Source: Monomorium pharaonis
Lineage: Eukaryota > Arthropoda > Insecta > Hymenoptera > Formicidae
Length of the DNA: 64,000 nucleotides
Assembly: GCF_013373865.1 (NCBI RefSeq)
Contig: NC_050472.1
Span: 1,984,001-2,048,000, forward strand
Reading direction: 5' to 3'
Shown here: piece by piece, positions 1 through 12,700 of the stretch
How positions within the stretch are numbered: position 1 is the stretch's first letter
Layout of the letters: each line of letters opens with the position of its first letter
Program-made: the position numbers and the translations under genes
Notes under the pieces: model-generated
What the model was told of the DNA's origin: nothing
Seen by the model: only the letters and a program-made list of their open reading frames with translations
Database searches by the model: none

Positions 1-843
1 TTTTTATTTCCACATAGCTCGAGAAGTAATAACAGCCGGAACTTGCATTTGCGAACTACGGTTTTGAGTGAGATTTAACAAGCGGCTAACTAGTACGACT
101 GCAGAATTAAAGCTCGTTGTGAGCAGGGTTCTCCTTCGATTTGAGAGAATTATCGTATACGCGCAATTGACCGTTGCAATCATTGGCGATCTCTCGGCAC
201 TCTTTGAATCAACGCGACTTGCATTCCTGTTAATCGCTAACTTCGTCAGTGGTTTTATTTCCACGACGAGAACCTGAGTTTCGTATTCACGAGGAAAATT
301 GAAACGGGACAAAAAAATCTCTAAGACACATGGGGAACTTGGTTCTGCAAGTGCAAGAAATATATGAGACGTGTTTTCTTAGATACTAAATTTACCTTCT
401 TAAGAATCCTGTTGTCTCTATTCTTACGCGACCGCATTCGAGACATTCGCAAGAAAATCTTCCTCATTAGTTTGACCGCAATTTCAGAATCAAGCTCGTT
501 GTCATAGCATTGTTAATAGGATTGTATCCAGTTACAAATTGGCAACAACAATAATATTCTGCACGCTTGTTGCCTGAGTGAATGAGACAGAAAAGAAGGA
601 AGATTTTCTCGTTCACTTACTTAATTTAGAAAAATTCAATTATTTTCGTCATTTATTCTAACAATATAATAAGAAGTTAAAATAAAAAGAATAATATGGC
701 AAGGCAAATTTTCATATTAGTTAGCAATAAAATTATAAAAATAATTTTCCCGTTGCATTTACAAATTTTCTAATTACATAATTTAGTGTTCCGTTTTATT
801 AATTGCATTCAAAAGTACACAACAAGACTCTGGAGTCGACTCT

Positions 844-878
<35 letters not shown>

Positions 879-2340
879 CCCGAGTTCACTTCAGGCAGCC
901 CTTTTATAATAGACAGTTTCCTGCAGCGGCTTTTTCTCTTACAGCCTTCGTTTATTCGAGAGTCAAATCGGGCGGAGCAGATTAAAATGGTGAGAGCACA
1001 CGGAAGCTCACACACTTTATACCCAGAGGGTCATTCACACATCAAAACAGCTTTAATGCCTTCCTACGCTATATGACGTGCTAACGAGATATATATAAAA
1101 TCTCTTTTTTAATATAATATTTACATTTTACAGTTCATCATTCATTTTCTATTTCATCCATAGACATAAACGACAATTTTATTTTCAAGAATCTTAATCG
1201 TTTATTCGATATTCAAATGCTCGTAATTACCCGATATTCAGAACTCTTTCGTGAGTTTTACACACGCACACACACACAAAAGTCATCCAGAGAACGTTCC
1301 GAAGATTTTTCAAGACCCACAAGGAATTTTCGATTTCGACGTTCGCGAAGCAGTTTGGAATCTTTATACGATTAAATTGTTCGGAAATCTATGGTGCGCG
1401 AAGGGCTCGAGTGAACAAAAATCGAAATCCTAAACGCGATAGGTACGTAAAGAGAAAGTCGACGGAGTTTTTCTTAACCGGTCGTTCATTCGCACGGTGT
1501 TATTAGCAGCCAGCGCAAAGTGCCTACAAGGTTCAACCCTCCGGTCCCCTGGCATACGTGCCTGTTTATTCACCTGCTATCGACGATCCCTCGATGAAAG
1601 GATCGCTTCATCGGCGCGTGAGGGAATTGCTCACGATCACGCCTCCGCGAATTTTGCACGAACCGGCGGTTAATGCCATAGACACACGGACGGAAACACC
1701 CCACACACACATGTTCACGATGCCTGTGGGAGCAGCGAGGCGTTCTCGCGCAGAGTGTGGAGAGCGCGACCGTTGCGCAACAGGATTTTCCAACCGCCGA
1801 TTTGGTCCGGGATGGACCGCACGCCGGGATTTAATTTTCATTACGCGTCTGATAAGCGTCGCCAGACTTTCACGACAATTTAATCGTCCATGAAGTAGTC
1901 GCAAACGAGCATTAGCGAAATATTAATAACTTATTAGTCGTTATAATTTATTAACGGACATTCTCTGTGCCGATCGATGAAACGGCGATGCCCATTTAGG
2001 TCTGGATCTGTCTCGCTCTTTCTCTTTCGCTTTCCTCTTTCTGATCGATACTGTCCTAGCGAATATTTAAACGTGACGTGTCGGGTTTCTGTGGCAATGA
2101 GGGTGACAATGAACGCGTTGTCCAGCTCGAACGTTATCGAGATGTGTGTCCATTACCTGTGACGGATGCAACATCCGCGTACGCGGCATTGTCACCATCT
2201 GCGTGGATGGAACAATGCGCGATGCACGTGTACTGCCTCGTACAAACAAGTAACGGAAAGTTTAGAGAAATTCGTACCTCGGTTATGGACTTGTGTTTTC
2301 TAAGAGAAACACTCATAAACGGATCTTTAACTTATATATA
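1..2340. other. No gene recognised
   Basis: AT-rich sequence with a GC-richer part at 1.45-2.3 kb. Several frames are open there on both strands at once, which points to low stop density rather than genes. A minus-strand frame at 4-312 is open beyond an acceptor-like gaaactcag but has no recognised motif. Contains the (GA)14 run. Confidence 0.6.
847..874. repeat. (GA)14 microsatellite
   Basis: Uninterrupted GA dinucleotide run. Any peptide read through it (Arg-Glu repeats) is an artefact. Confidence 0.95.
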
Positions 2341-2530
2341 CATAGAAAAAAAATGTAATATAGCCAATGACATATGTGATTGCGGGCTGCCAACTACATA
2401 AAATACTCAATACAATAATATTTGCTATTAATGCAAGTACAATGTTGATACTGCGATAGCATATATTATTGTATTAATTGGCAGCCCGCAATAACATATC
2501 TTATTGAATATATTACGTTTTTTTTCAGTG
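2341..2530. mobile_element. MITE, 190 bp, TA target duplication
   Basis: The two halves of this element are near-perfect inverted copies. The left arm holds ttgcgggctgccaa and the right arm ttggcagcccgcaa, and the similarity runs to the ends, CATAGAAAAAAAATGTAATA against CACTGAAAAAAAACGTAATA. A TA dinucleotide flanks it on both sides (2339-2340 and 2531-2532). About 30 bases of unpaired sequence lie in the centre. TA duplication plus palindromic arms is typical of non-autonomous Tc1/mariner-superfamily elements. There is no coding capacity. Confidence 0.8.
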
Positions 2531-5500
2531 TAGATAAACGTATGAGGCGTTTGCCACATCTATTTTCTGTCATCGCTGTAGCCAAAAAAGCTCTAAGATC
2601 ATAAAGATAAAAAATCATGCGTTTAATTTAAATGCATCAACATTATAGTATTACATTTTGTATTAATATTATATCACTTTAATATGTAATAAAAATATTA
2701 TTATAATTTTGTTAGAACTGAATAATAAACGAAAAATATCAGATATCACGTTATATGTGAACGCAATATCATTTGATATTAATACATCTACAGATATCAC
2801 ATGTTGTACGAAGTGGCATCAATGTCGCACACGCTTTTCTATACTACTAAATTCGAACTGCCTCGGAACTCCCGGAAGTTTACGTTGACCGCAGTCACCG
2901 ACGGTTTTTACGCGACCACGAAAACATTAGATGTATGTCCACTCTAAAGAATTACACGTGTTAAGTTCAGAAGCAACCCGAGAGAAATGAAAGGAAGAAG
3001 TCCGCGAGAGAGTGTCGAAAGAAAGTGGGAAAGAGATGATAAGCGGGAGAAACGTGTGTTACGGGAAAAGTACTACAGAATAAGGCAGAGGATAAAAAAG
3101 AATTAAACTGTCTACTTTTCTCCGTGGACCATCACGAGTGATAAAGAACTTGATCATAAAGTTCCTCGCAGGAGAAACTGGGTAGGTTTGACCACAGGAA
3201 AGTTCCAACTCTATATTTCGAATTTTTCGACCATTAAAATGTGCTCCCGGTGAGCAAAAAACATTAAAGTTAACATTTAGAAATGCTGATTTTATTCCGT
3301 ATATGTATTTTTTGAAATGATATAAATTTTAATATAAGTTTTTAAAATAATGTATATTGTATAAACATTAAAAAAAAATTATTTGACCGACGGCTCTTTC
3401 AAACGTTATTAAATGAAATTTTTAAAGAATATTGTAATCAAGTCGTGATCATAATGGTTTATATTAACATTGTACAATGTTAAATATGACATATTTGTGA
3501 AAACGTTACTTGTTATTAATGATCTTGGACATTTTATGAATCATTCTTGATTACTTGATATCTTATGTTGCATGATACAGCACACATTTTTAATAAAACG
3601 TTAAATTCTAATTTTTCTACGAATTACGGATTATCTGAAGCGAGTTTTACGATAAGTAACACATATACATGTCGAACGCACACGAATGCACGAATCGTCG
3701 AATTTACAACTCGTCGAAATTCATTCCACAAATCGCTACTCATGAAACAGAGCGCGCAAAGACAAATAAATAAACTTGCACACGTATTCGCTAGACGTTA
3801 AGTACTAGATGTGAGGCCATTCTGCGGGAAACAGATCCAATGCACACAACGTTCCCGTCCTCTCTATACGCAGTATTAACTACGCGTACTAATGTAAATA
3901 TATAATGTGTCTCCGTACTCGGCTCTTCAACTGTTACGGTAACATTCAACATACCTCAACCGTAATACCCGAAACTATTGAAATCCCGTCCCACGTGGAT
4001 AATGTCGCGTGAAACGCGAACATTGCAGGTTCATATCATTCTAGGAGAAGCTCTCCTTGCATTTAGCATTTTGTTCGCAATGATGCTTTCAAACATTTAG
4101 TCGAAAATGTCAGATAAGAGTCAAAAAAGTCAAATCAAACAAATTTTTATTATTTCTTAATCATTCACTTTTAATCATGCCCCAATTTTTTAAATAAACA
4201 TTAAAAAATTATTTTAACATTGTTTTTATAACATATTTTAACATTATTTTGTACAAATTAAAATTAGAACGTACAAAGAGCAACCTACTTTCTTAAAAAT
4301 TTGATTATTGGTCATTTTTAAGTGCTCATTTCCCCTTAAAAGTTTCAAGCGGATCTTATTCTAATAGTCTTATAACAGAAAAATTTAATATCAAAAAATC
4401 GATTTTAGATTGGTTAAAAGAACCAACGATAAAAGATCCTCGTAACTCCATATTAGACTATAATAGAGTCGAGATTATGGAATAAATGCTGCGAGGATAA
4501 CCCGTGTACGTGATTGCATTTGAAGCCCGCGCGAGGCGAGCGTGCATTCCATCTGATCCTTTAGAATTCAAAACGGCGGCAGCGTGAAATCAGATACCAC
4601 ATAAAAAAAAATATATATGTACCGACGGTCGGATGTGCGCGGCTTGCGCTGTGAAATTCGAAATGGAACGGTGTCCATAGAGTTTTACGACGAGCGCGGA
4701 AAAATATGGACGCGCTCGCATATGAATTCGGAGCATCGCGCAACACGCGCTCGTCAAGGAGAAGGGGAGGAGAAAAGGAGACCGGATTTACAATACGTGT
4801 ATACATTACGAGATAAATGATACATCTCGCGGAGGGATCCGTATTAATTAGCAAACGCCCCTCGCGCTTGGCATGACGGTCTCTGACGCGGGGAGGGAAA
4901 CTTTTGTTCGCAACTGAAATAAAGCGGAGCCTCGGATGAACGCGTATAATGCTAAAAGCGCGTGAAATGCCGATATTACGTAACAATGCATATAAAAACA
5001 GAAAGTTATTTTATATTCGCCCTCGAAGTATCTCTCTCCACGAATCTACGCTCCGGTAGACTCGCCCGCGGTTCTTGAATATCATTTCAAGCAAATATCA
5101 TATCATTCCGGGATTTAGTTCTGTTAACGTACCTCCTTTCCCGGGGTATCCTCGCCCGTAGCGAGGTTGGATCCCTTAAAGCCCGGAAACATTTTCAAAG
5201 CCAGCGCGAACGGGGTGTACGGTGTGTACAGTAAGTTGAGATGAGATTGCTTCTGCAGGATTAACTTTACGCCGCGGTAAGGAACGATTTATCGGAATCG
5301 CGTCTTAGGAGGAGGAGATAATCACGGAGAGGCTTTTACGAGGACGGAAGCTAAAGTTACTCAATGACCTTCTTTACGTATTCAAGCCTTGAATATTTTT
5401 CCTCACCGCGTGTTTTGAGGCGTATATCTCAGATAACGACAAAGTGAAATACATCTAAATCTTTTATCACGTGGAAGTAGGACACGCTTAAAAAATCCCC

Positions 5501-7988
5501 GGCGTTCTTGCAGAGGGAAGAAAGGAGATACGCCTTCGTAAATCAGGATGTCCGGTGACCATTCCAGGTTTAAAGTCTTTCCTCCGGCATCGGTCGCCGG
5601 CAAATCCTCCTCGCTCGGCTTTGCCCCGAGACCGGGGAGACGATGACGCGCGCGTGAACTTTACGCAACCGGAAATTACGCGCGTCAGAACGCGCGCGGC
5701 TAATTGAACGTAATTCTTATTATCTGTGTGTGCCTCGTGAAACGAGTGAACTCGAGAACTACTGCACACGTCTCGTCGCAGACGCGCCCGGTAACTCCTA
5801 CACACACAGGGAAACCGCCCCTGTCACCCGTCCTACTTCCTGGACCCGGAATTAATCCGACAATTCTGCCGGTGCGTCCATTAGCTGATTTATTAAAGGA
5901 CTTGTTTGTTCTCCGGTCCGCGGCGAAAGGTCGTGCCCCCGTCGTTGTTAACGAAAAGCCGCGTGCCCACGTGCTAATTGGCACGCTAATTTCCTCGATG
6001 AGACAATCGACGTGTCGTTTCGGCAAAAGCTTTGCCAGCGCGTCCTGATGCGTAATTTCTCCCCTTAACATCCGGAATAACGACACATCTTTGGAAAGAC
6101 ATCATTTTTCGTATCAAATTTCCATAAAATACAAATCAAATTAATAATAATCAAAAGTTAAATTACAGAGCATTTTGACCGTAATTATTTTAAGATTAAG
6201 AATCATGTCCAAGCGCAAAAAAGCAGTGGAAATAAGAAATTAGCCAGAAAATTATCACTGCAATTAATAAATTTCTCGATTTACTTTAAACTGAACTTGA
6301 ATAATTTTAACAGTAATAAATTTGTAATGCGCTCGTGTGCTATAGGACAGTATAGGAGATAAGACATACATACATGTACATAATTATTGTAGAAGGATGC
6401 ACTTAGGATGCACTTAGAAACCCTTCGCACACTTGCTCGTCTAATTATACCGACAATTAACCTCCATCTGCAATCTGGGTCCTTTTTGGCACAAGCGAAA
6501 TATTGAATATAGTAGAGATATTAAAAAGTGGTCCAAAACTTTTCTGGATTTTTTTAAACCTAAAACAGTAAATAGAGAAAAAAAATTGTAAATAGGTTAA
6601 TTACATAAAAATAAAAAATGTTACATAAGATTTTTCTATCAACAATTATAGCATGGCAATGTGAAATACACTGTTATAAGTTTTTTCCAAGCAATTAAAT
6701 TTTCTTTTCTATTTTCTTTACAAGTTCTTACTGATCAAAATGTGCAACAAGTTTAAATCATTGGCAACTATCACACTCCATCCTCAAATATTGGAAAGTA
6801 TACTCTGTTCCTATTTTCACTCCTCTGTTATCTACTTGCTGAAATGCAACTCAAACTTTTCAGAGAGATAACTGTCTGCGCGTCCAGTTCTTTTAAGCTT
6901 TCTCGCAACTCTATTCGAGTCAGAATAACGACAGATGAGGAATTGCTGACTAGTGAAAGAATGGGAAGATCAACAAGGAAGAATGAAAACCAAGAAAGAG
7001 AAAAACTCCTAAATTTAAAAAATTTGATCAAAAATTTCTATGGCACAAAGAGTAGCGAGAAAGGGAAGGAGGAATAGTGTTACAAAAAATGTAAGGTAGG
7101 ATCACTTGGCTGTATAACGAATATACATAAATAATTGATAAACGAACCAGCAGAAGACTAATAGTGTAAAGTGCAGTCACAGACAGAAATTGGAAACAAT
7201 TTAGCTCCAAGTAAATAAAGTTATGAAGTTTCTAGATGATCTATTATTTAGACGATTACTTGCAACAGGATTCAATGGAAAAACAGGATGTATTATCTGT
7301 ATACAGAGAAACTTTTTTACTCCTATCCCTCTCTACACATACACATTGTTTTTTGATACTTTCTTTGCACATAATTGGATCAAAACTTCTAAACTAATTT
7401 CATATAACTTTATATAGTGACTTAGCCTTACTTTAAATTACTATAAAATGGATATTATAAATACTTCATTTTTTAAAATAATTTTTCATGAAAATCTTTA
7501 AATACAATCCCAATGTAAACTCGCAATATAAAATTATTTTATATTTTTATTAACTGATTTTCTTCTTTAAAAAAGTACTGTAATAGTATATATGCTTTTT
7601 TATAATTATTTAATATCTTAGTTTCTGCTTATTTTTCTTCAGAAAATATTGATTAAATTTATATACACATAAGAATAGATATTAGTAATAAATTAGAGCA
7701 ATATTAATAATATATGCAATGTATTATTAGTAAAAATATTTTTAACGGAGATATAAAAGTCACCCCTAATAATCGATTTACGTAAAAAAAAAATAATAAA
7801 ATGACTTCTCGAGTTAAAAAAAGTTGTACATAAATGTTATTATAATTTTAGTGCTCTTAGTTTTTTAAAGAAAAAAAATCACATAATAAAATTGTTTCAT
7901 CGTGTACAAAGGATCATTATTGAAAACCAAAAGAAACACATCATAAATATTAAAAATAATGTTCTGTTGTAGGTTATTTTTATTTCAA
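2531..7988. other. No gene recognised
   Basis: Mostly AT-rich, with a GC-richer block at 4.5-6.05 kb where overlapping frames on both strands are open but show no motif or splice structure. An 11-bp duplication (aggatgcactt) lies at 6393-6414. The Lys/Glu-rich frame at 6844-7077 is listed separately. Confidence 0.55.
6844..7077 (+). other. Lys/Glu-rich open frame, unknown
   Basis: This 77-codon plus-strand frame starts MQLKLFREITVCASSSFKLS and ends in a charged Lys/Glu-rich tail. It is open upstream of the ATG for about 25 further codons. An AATAAA follows near 7214. Local composition differs from the AT-rich flanks. It may be a relic of a transposon or gene, or part of a non-coding transcript. 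No motif is recognised. Confidence 0.12.
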
Positions 7989-8029
7989 TCAAACACATAC
8001 ACAGAAAGATACATGTACAATATAAATAC

Positions 8030-8108
8030 CTTCTTTTTTAACCCATTTATTTAAAGCCATATAAACAAACGTCAAGGCGCCGATAAAAACAAAACAGTGA
8101 AGCTGCAT
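8030..8108 (-). CDS. Possible first coding exon of a small membrane protein
   Basis: A minus-strand ATG at 8106-8108 starts 26 codons, MQLHCFVFIGALTFVYMALN then KWVKKE. This is a single hydrophobic segment of about 17 residues followed by a positive tail, as in a tail-anchored or type II membrane micropeptide. The frame meets a donor-like GAAG/gtattt after 8030, leaving phase 1. Without splicing it continues 13 more codons to a stop at 7989, followed closely by AATAAA (minus strand), so an unspliced 39-residue product is the alternative. A TCAGT initiator-like motif directly precedes the ATG and the CCAAT cluster lies 107-145 bases upstream. I do not recognise the protein and found no convincing next exon. 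Confidence 0.3.
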
Positions 8109-8214
8109 ACTGACCGATTTGGATGCCAAGTAATATTCATTGTTTACATACAAGTTTTGCTTCACTCGAGTGCATAATCCAGCACCCGCGCTCGCCGGCC
8201 GACAGCTGAAAGAG

Positions 8215-8253
8215 ATTGGTCGTGATTGGTCGGATTCACCGATAGGAACCAAT
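8215..8253. promoter_or_regulatory. CCAAT-box cluster, probable divergent promoter
   Basis: Three CCAAT pentamers lie within 39 bases: ATTGG at 8215-8219 and 8225-8229, and CCAAT at 8249-8253. The first two point to the minus strand and the third to the plus strand. The cluster sits in a GC-rich island (about 8.17-8.56 kb) flanked by AT-rich DNA. On the minus side a short membrane-like open frame starts at 8108. On the plus side the island ends in a consensus splice donor at 8565. CCAAT boxes are NF-Y sites in animals and often mark divergent housekeeping promoters. The spacing and symmetry are seen directly; promoter function is inferred. Confidence 0.5.
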
Positions 8254-8305
8254 CGCGTTCAACGACACAATGAGCCGCGCGGTGCGCGGGTATCGGTACG
8301 TGATG

Positions 8306-8564
8306 CAGTCGGATTTCCGCGTCGTGTGAGAGACGTTATCGTTATCGATCTGATTATCGGTGTGATTTCTTTTTTCGCGTGTGAAACCGATTGCGAAGGA
8401 TCCTAGGATCGACTACACCAAATACTCCGTTCGTCCTCGCGTCGACGTCAACGAGGATGCCGTCGTCGCTGTGAACGTGCACCGGATGGCGCCGCCTGGC
8501 CCGCACCATCGACGACATCTTCCCGGATGCGATTTTGACGGTTCGTGATCCTCCTGCGAGATCG
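8306..8564 (+). other. Putative non-coding first exon of a plus-strand transcript
   Basis: This GC-rich stretch downstream of the CCAAT cluster ends at a strong donor (atcg/gtaagt, exon end 8564). Its ATGs are followed by early stops: the one at 8458 reads five codons, and the one near 8488 about twenty. It would therefore be a 5' leader with upstream ORFs rather than coding sequence. An initiator-like GCAGTC occurs at 8305-8310; I used it for the start, which is a guess. Confidence 0.35.
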
Positions 8565-8809
8565 GTAAGTGAATTATACATGAGAAACGAAGGATTTGAA
8601 GCGACACACGTCCGAATCCCGACGTAGTTAGGGACAATCGCGCGCAACGAGACGATATTTCGGAATTTCACGCTCGTTCCGTCGCAATCCCGTACGGTTT
8701 GCTCCGAAGGGTGAGGTTATCCCGGCTGCGTCCTCGGAGCGTCTTCCGGTCGTCCTTGTGACATATCTTGGAGGAAAGTTCCAAGTGCTGTGTGGGATTC
8801 CCGTTTCAG

Positions 8810-8984
8810 GGTATCGATCTATATCTGCATCGACGAGGTTAACCAGGTTTCCGTTGGTAATTTGCTGTCGGCAAACATTGGAGCAAATGCCGGAGACAGC
8901 AATTCGGCAATTCACGGGCGGTCTATCAAAAATATTGGCTCCTCGGCGCGCTTAACGCTATATAATTTTCCGGAAGGATTTACG
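8810..8984 (+). other. Putative internal exon of the same plus-strand transcript
   Basis: This 175-base segment lies between a good acceptor (ttcccgtttcag ending at 8809) and a donor (tacg/gtaaga after 8984). One frame is open throughout and includes NLLSANIGANAGDSNSA and LTLYNFPEGFT, but no family is recognised. It cannot be tied to an in-frame ATG in the preceding exon. It may be a second leader exon or a chance pair of splice-like sites in a GC island. Confidence 0.25.
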
Positions 8985-9624
8985 GTAAGAGATTACGAAA
9001 AGTACGGAGGTGCAGGAATAAAATGCTCCGACATTTACGATATTTGCCGTCTGGTTACCGCCGTACAATCGACGACGGTAGGAGAAGTTTCGCACCACGG
9101 CCTCGTCGATGCAAATATACGAGCGGCTCAGGAAGCTTTTTCGCTCTCTCGACTCGCGGCGGCTCGCGCTTGTTCACGAGTTTGCTATGCGCGGAGCAAG
9201 TCCTCCCCCCCTGAAACTTTGCGTTGCATTTTGTAGAGCGGAGTTACGTTAGTGACGTAACGCGTTAGAATGCATTATATTGCCGGCTGCGGAGCATTAA
9301 AGTTGCTCTCGTCGCTTTCGACGTCTACGCTACGTCGACATAAGCCGAGACTTTCGTAAATTAATATCGCAAGAAAGCGCGCATCCTCCCTCCCTTTCTC
9401 CTCCCCCGCTCACGCGGAGCTTTCCAGGTTCCCAGATGTGTGCGTACAATACTGTGTATTATTACCGTGAAAGTGAAAGAAGGAGCGCAAAGAGATGGGA
9501 AAAGTAACCTATTTGGGCAATGATGTTATAATTCTTTATAACAATAATAGTTTTGACAAGTAATTCGTTACTTTCTTTTTAATGCATAATGATCCTGCAT
9601 TGATGAAAAAATTTGATAAAAGCC

Positions 9625-9724
9625 ACCAAATGTCGAAGTGAAATAATGCCAATTAAATATTTAATATTTAAAAATGTAATTGCATTATTTTATTCAACAT
9701 TTGGTAACTGTCCAATTACCAAAT
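9625..9724. repeat. Nested inverted repeats, possible MITE remnant
   Basis: accaaatgtcgaagtgaaat at 9625-9644 and the following bases pair with taattgcattattttattca and onward at 9677-9706. A second palindrome, atttggtaa...ttaccaaat, spans 9699-9724. Just outside is ttttcagtg, like the end of the 2341-2530 element. No clear target duplication is visible. Confidence 0.45.
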
Positions 9725-12700
9725 GCCCTTTTCAGTGTGACGCCATCATTATATTATCATGAAAAACTGTAACGTTATTACCAGAGTGTTATTTTAAAAT
9801 TAAAAAAAAACGATATCAAGTCACTTGTATCGCGTTACTTTTTATTTCCGAGAAAGAGATAGGTAGTATAAAAGATAGACCTGCGTGAAACGTCGAAGTA
9901 GTTTTTTATTGTTTCATATTTATACACATAATAATAAGCATACGATTACGTCGTATTAGGTACTATAGATTGTATATGTATAACTTATACGTATACTTAT
10001 ATATATATATATATTTATATATCTATAATATCCAGCGTTTTTTGTACAATAAATAAAGACTCTAGAGCATTTTAAACATAACATCGCGCGTTCCCGCGCG
10101 ACCGCTGCGTCGAGTATACAATAATTCAATAACGAACTCTCTAATATATCCCTCATTACGCTTAAAGTATTATCGCGAGAACGCGAATTAGCGATGATTG
10201 TGGGCAGTTTTCACGATCGATATCACGAATACCTTGTCTTACTCGAAGTCAAGATATATACAGACTACATCTTCGCAACGTCACGATTTCATCATATGTT
10301 TTCATCTTGCCACGTCTCCTTCGCATTAATATCGATTAATTCGTAATTGCAGAGCGATGAGCTAAGAAGCGCTTTCAGTTATTTCGGTAATAATGTGATA
10401 GAAGTGTCTTGAATTTATTTTCAAGATCGTAGAAATTATCCAGAAATATTAAAAACGTTAAAAATTATGAGAAAGAAAATCGAATGCCTTGGACAATCGC
10501 GCGGCGAAAGCCCGAAGGGCGTTGAATTGCCGTCCCGTTGCGAGATACGAGTTTCTTCGAGCTACGAAAGACATAATCCACAGAATCGACGGGGGCACCG
10601 CGCCGGTAATAATCTTCCAACGAATGACGAGATATTGAAAAAAAAAAAGAAAGGTCGGCCTCGAATCGACGCGCGCGAATGTGAGAAATATACGTGGCTG
10701 GGTCGTAACGCGAGTTATGGGATTTTCGTGTAATCGTCCGATAAATCCGCCGTATGCTCGAGAAGAAATATCGTGTTTAAGCTTAATTCGGAAGTGAGTG
10801 TGATAAAAATTGATGGCACAGCTCTCTCGTGGTTAGCGCCGCGGCCTCGTAAATTCTGCATAACGGCACGACGTTACGTTAACGGAAACAACGAGGTGGA
10901 ACTTGAGGGAGAATCGATAAGCCGATCCTTCCTTTCCGAGCTATCGAGCTTGGCCGGGCCTTAATCACGTTCAATCGTGAGCTTTAATTGTTTATTCGCC
11001 CGTTCCCTCTCCCCTCACAGCACACCGTTATTATCGATATTAATTTACAGCAATCGTTGATATTAATTAACGATCATTTCATCATTCGTGGCTCCTTTAA
11101 AAGATCTGTCGGTGATTATGTTTTACATTGTCACTTATTTTCGTCACAGCGTTGTCGATGCACCCGCGAATCCGTCCGACATTGTTAGATCAAGAGAGTA
11201 CAAATTATCACGATTAGTATTTCTTTGTCTTAATTATCATTTATTAAGTTCCTTTTTCGGGTGTTTTTGACAATCATCCAAATGACTTATCAGGCCTATC
11301 AGACTTTTCAAGGAATGTATTTACGTAATCATAGCTAGTGGCTTTCAGTTTCATCAATTTAATTACGTCGTTAATCACAATCATTTCGCATCTTGATATT
11401 GAATCGATCGATAATTATTACGCCATAAAGTACCGTATCTTTATGGTATTTTATATGCATATATGTATATAAATATGATTATTTTATAACAACTACTGTT
11501 TTATTAATTATATTTTATAATAGACTTTCTATATAGTAATAACGGCATTCCGATAATCAGTAATAAATCTGCTTTATAGAGTTATATATATAAAACAATT
11601 AACAAAATAATAAATATAATTATTGTATTTCGAGCAGCATTTTATATCTCAAAACGAAATAATTATTTCACGCTGTTTCAGTTATTACTCGCAGTCGGTT
11701 TATTATACACGTAGCTTATATAATTCTATGATTGCATATCAATTTAGAAAATTGAGAAAAGACTTAAACGTTAACAATAAAAATTCGTGTTATACGCAAT
11801 GGAAACGGCAGAGGAATTACGTTCGCGAAGCTTATCAGATAACGTGACGTTCTTAATTCTACTGTTGAGAAAACATTCGAGAATTGCAGATTGAATGTGA
11901 AATTGTCACGGTACATCAATATCCTGCCTTACGCGATATTTGGTTCGATAATTTAGACTTTAAACGTTCGACAATTCGCTATACCTATCCATCCTCGCGG
12001 AATCAGCTTGACCGCTGACACCTATTGTCATTTAACATTCACTAACATTCGGAAACATGTACGACATGTATTTCTGTCTATCGTGTCTCGATTCGCCCGA
12101 CAGAATGACGTTCGATTCTTTCTTTCTCTCTTTTTTTTTTTTTAGAGACACGAATCATTCATGTACGACGTGATTATTTGCATCGATGCGATTGGAAACC
12201 GCATAAATCAGATCTTTCTCGAAGGTTAACCGCCGTCGACATTTTATTCTGTAAAGCATTTGAAGCAAAAATGTTGATTTAACAATCAAATATACCCGGA
12301 GAATAAAATTCCGATTGTGATTAAACCTTGTCCGCAAAAAAAAGATGATGACTTTACGCGGCTTCCAGTAGTACTAATTCATTTAAAATTTTAAATTGAA
12401 CAGTTAGAACTCTTTTGCTTAAAATTACGAGCAAAGTTCCGAAAAGTTTATTTACCTCAAATTATTTAAACCGTAACGGAGAATAAAAAGTATTTATCTA
12501 TTTACTCGCTGGTTGAAATTTTATTTAATATTTAAAATCACGTGAGTAAAAAATTAGCATCTTGAAGATCAAGGAGTCACGATGAGAGATTCTGCTTTTT
12601 ATTCTTTCGAGCGAGACGTCGTTGCCAAACGACAGCAATCTTTTCGGAACTTTAGCCAAAAATTACAGATACTTATCGTAAATACGCGTAACGTTGGACC

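Noticed and set aside
4..312. 102-codon minus-strand frame at the window edge
   Set aside because: Open and near an acceptor-like site, but the peptide matches nothing I know and the plus strand is open too.
2078..2401. 107-codon plus-strand frame
   Set aside because: It ends inside the 2341-2530 MITE and has no recognised domain.
5488..6086. Overlapping 105-128-codon frames on both strands
   Set aside because: Mutually overlapping frames in a GC-richer block with no domain, splice or promoter support.
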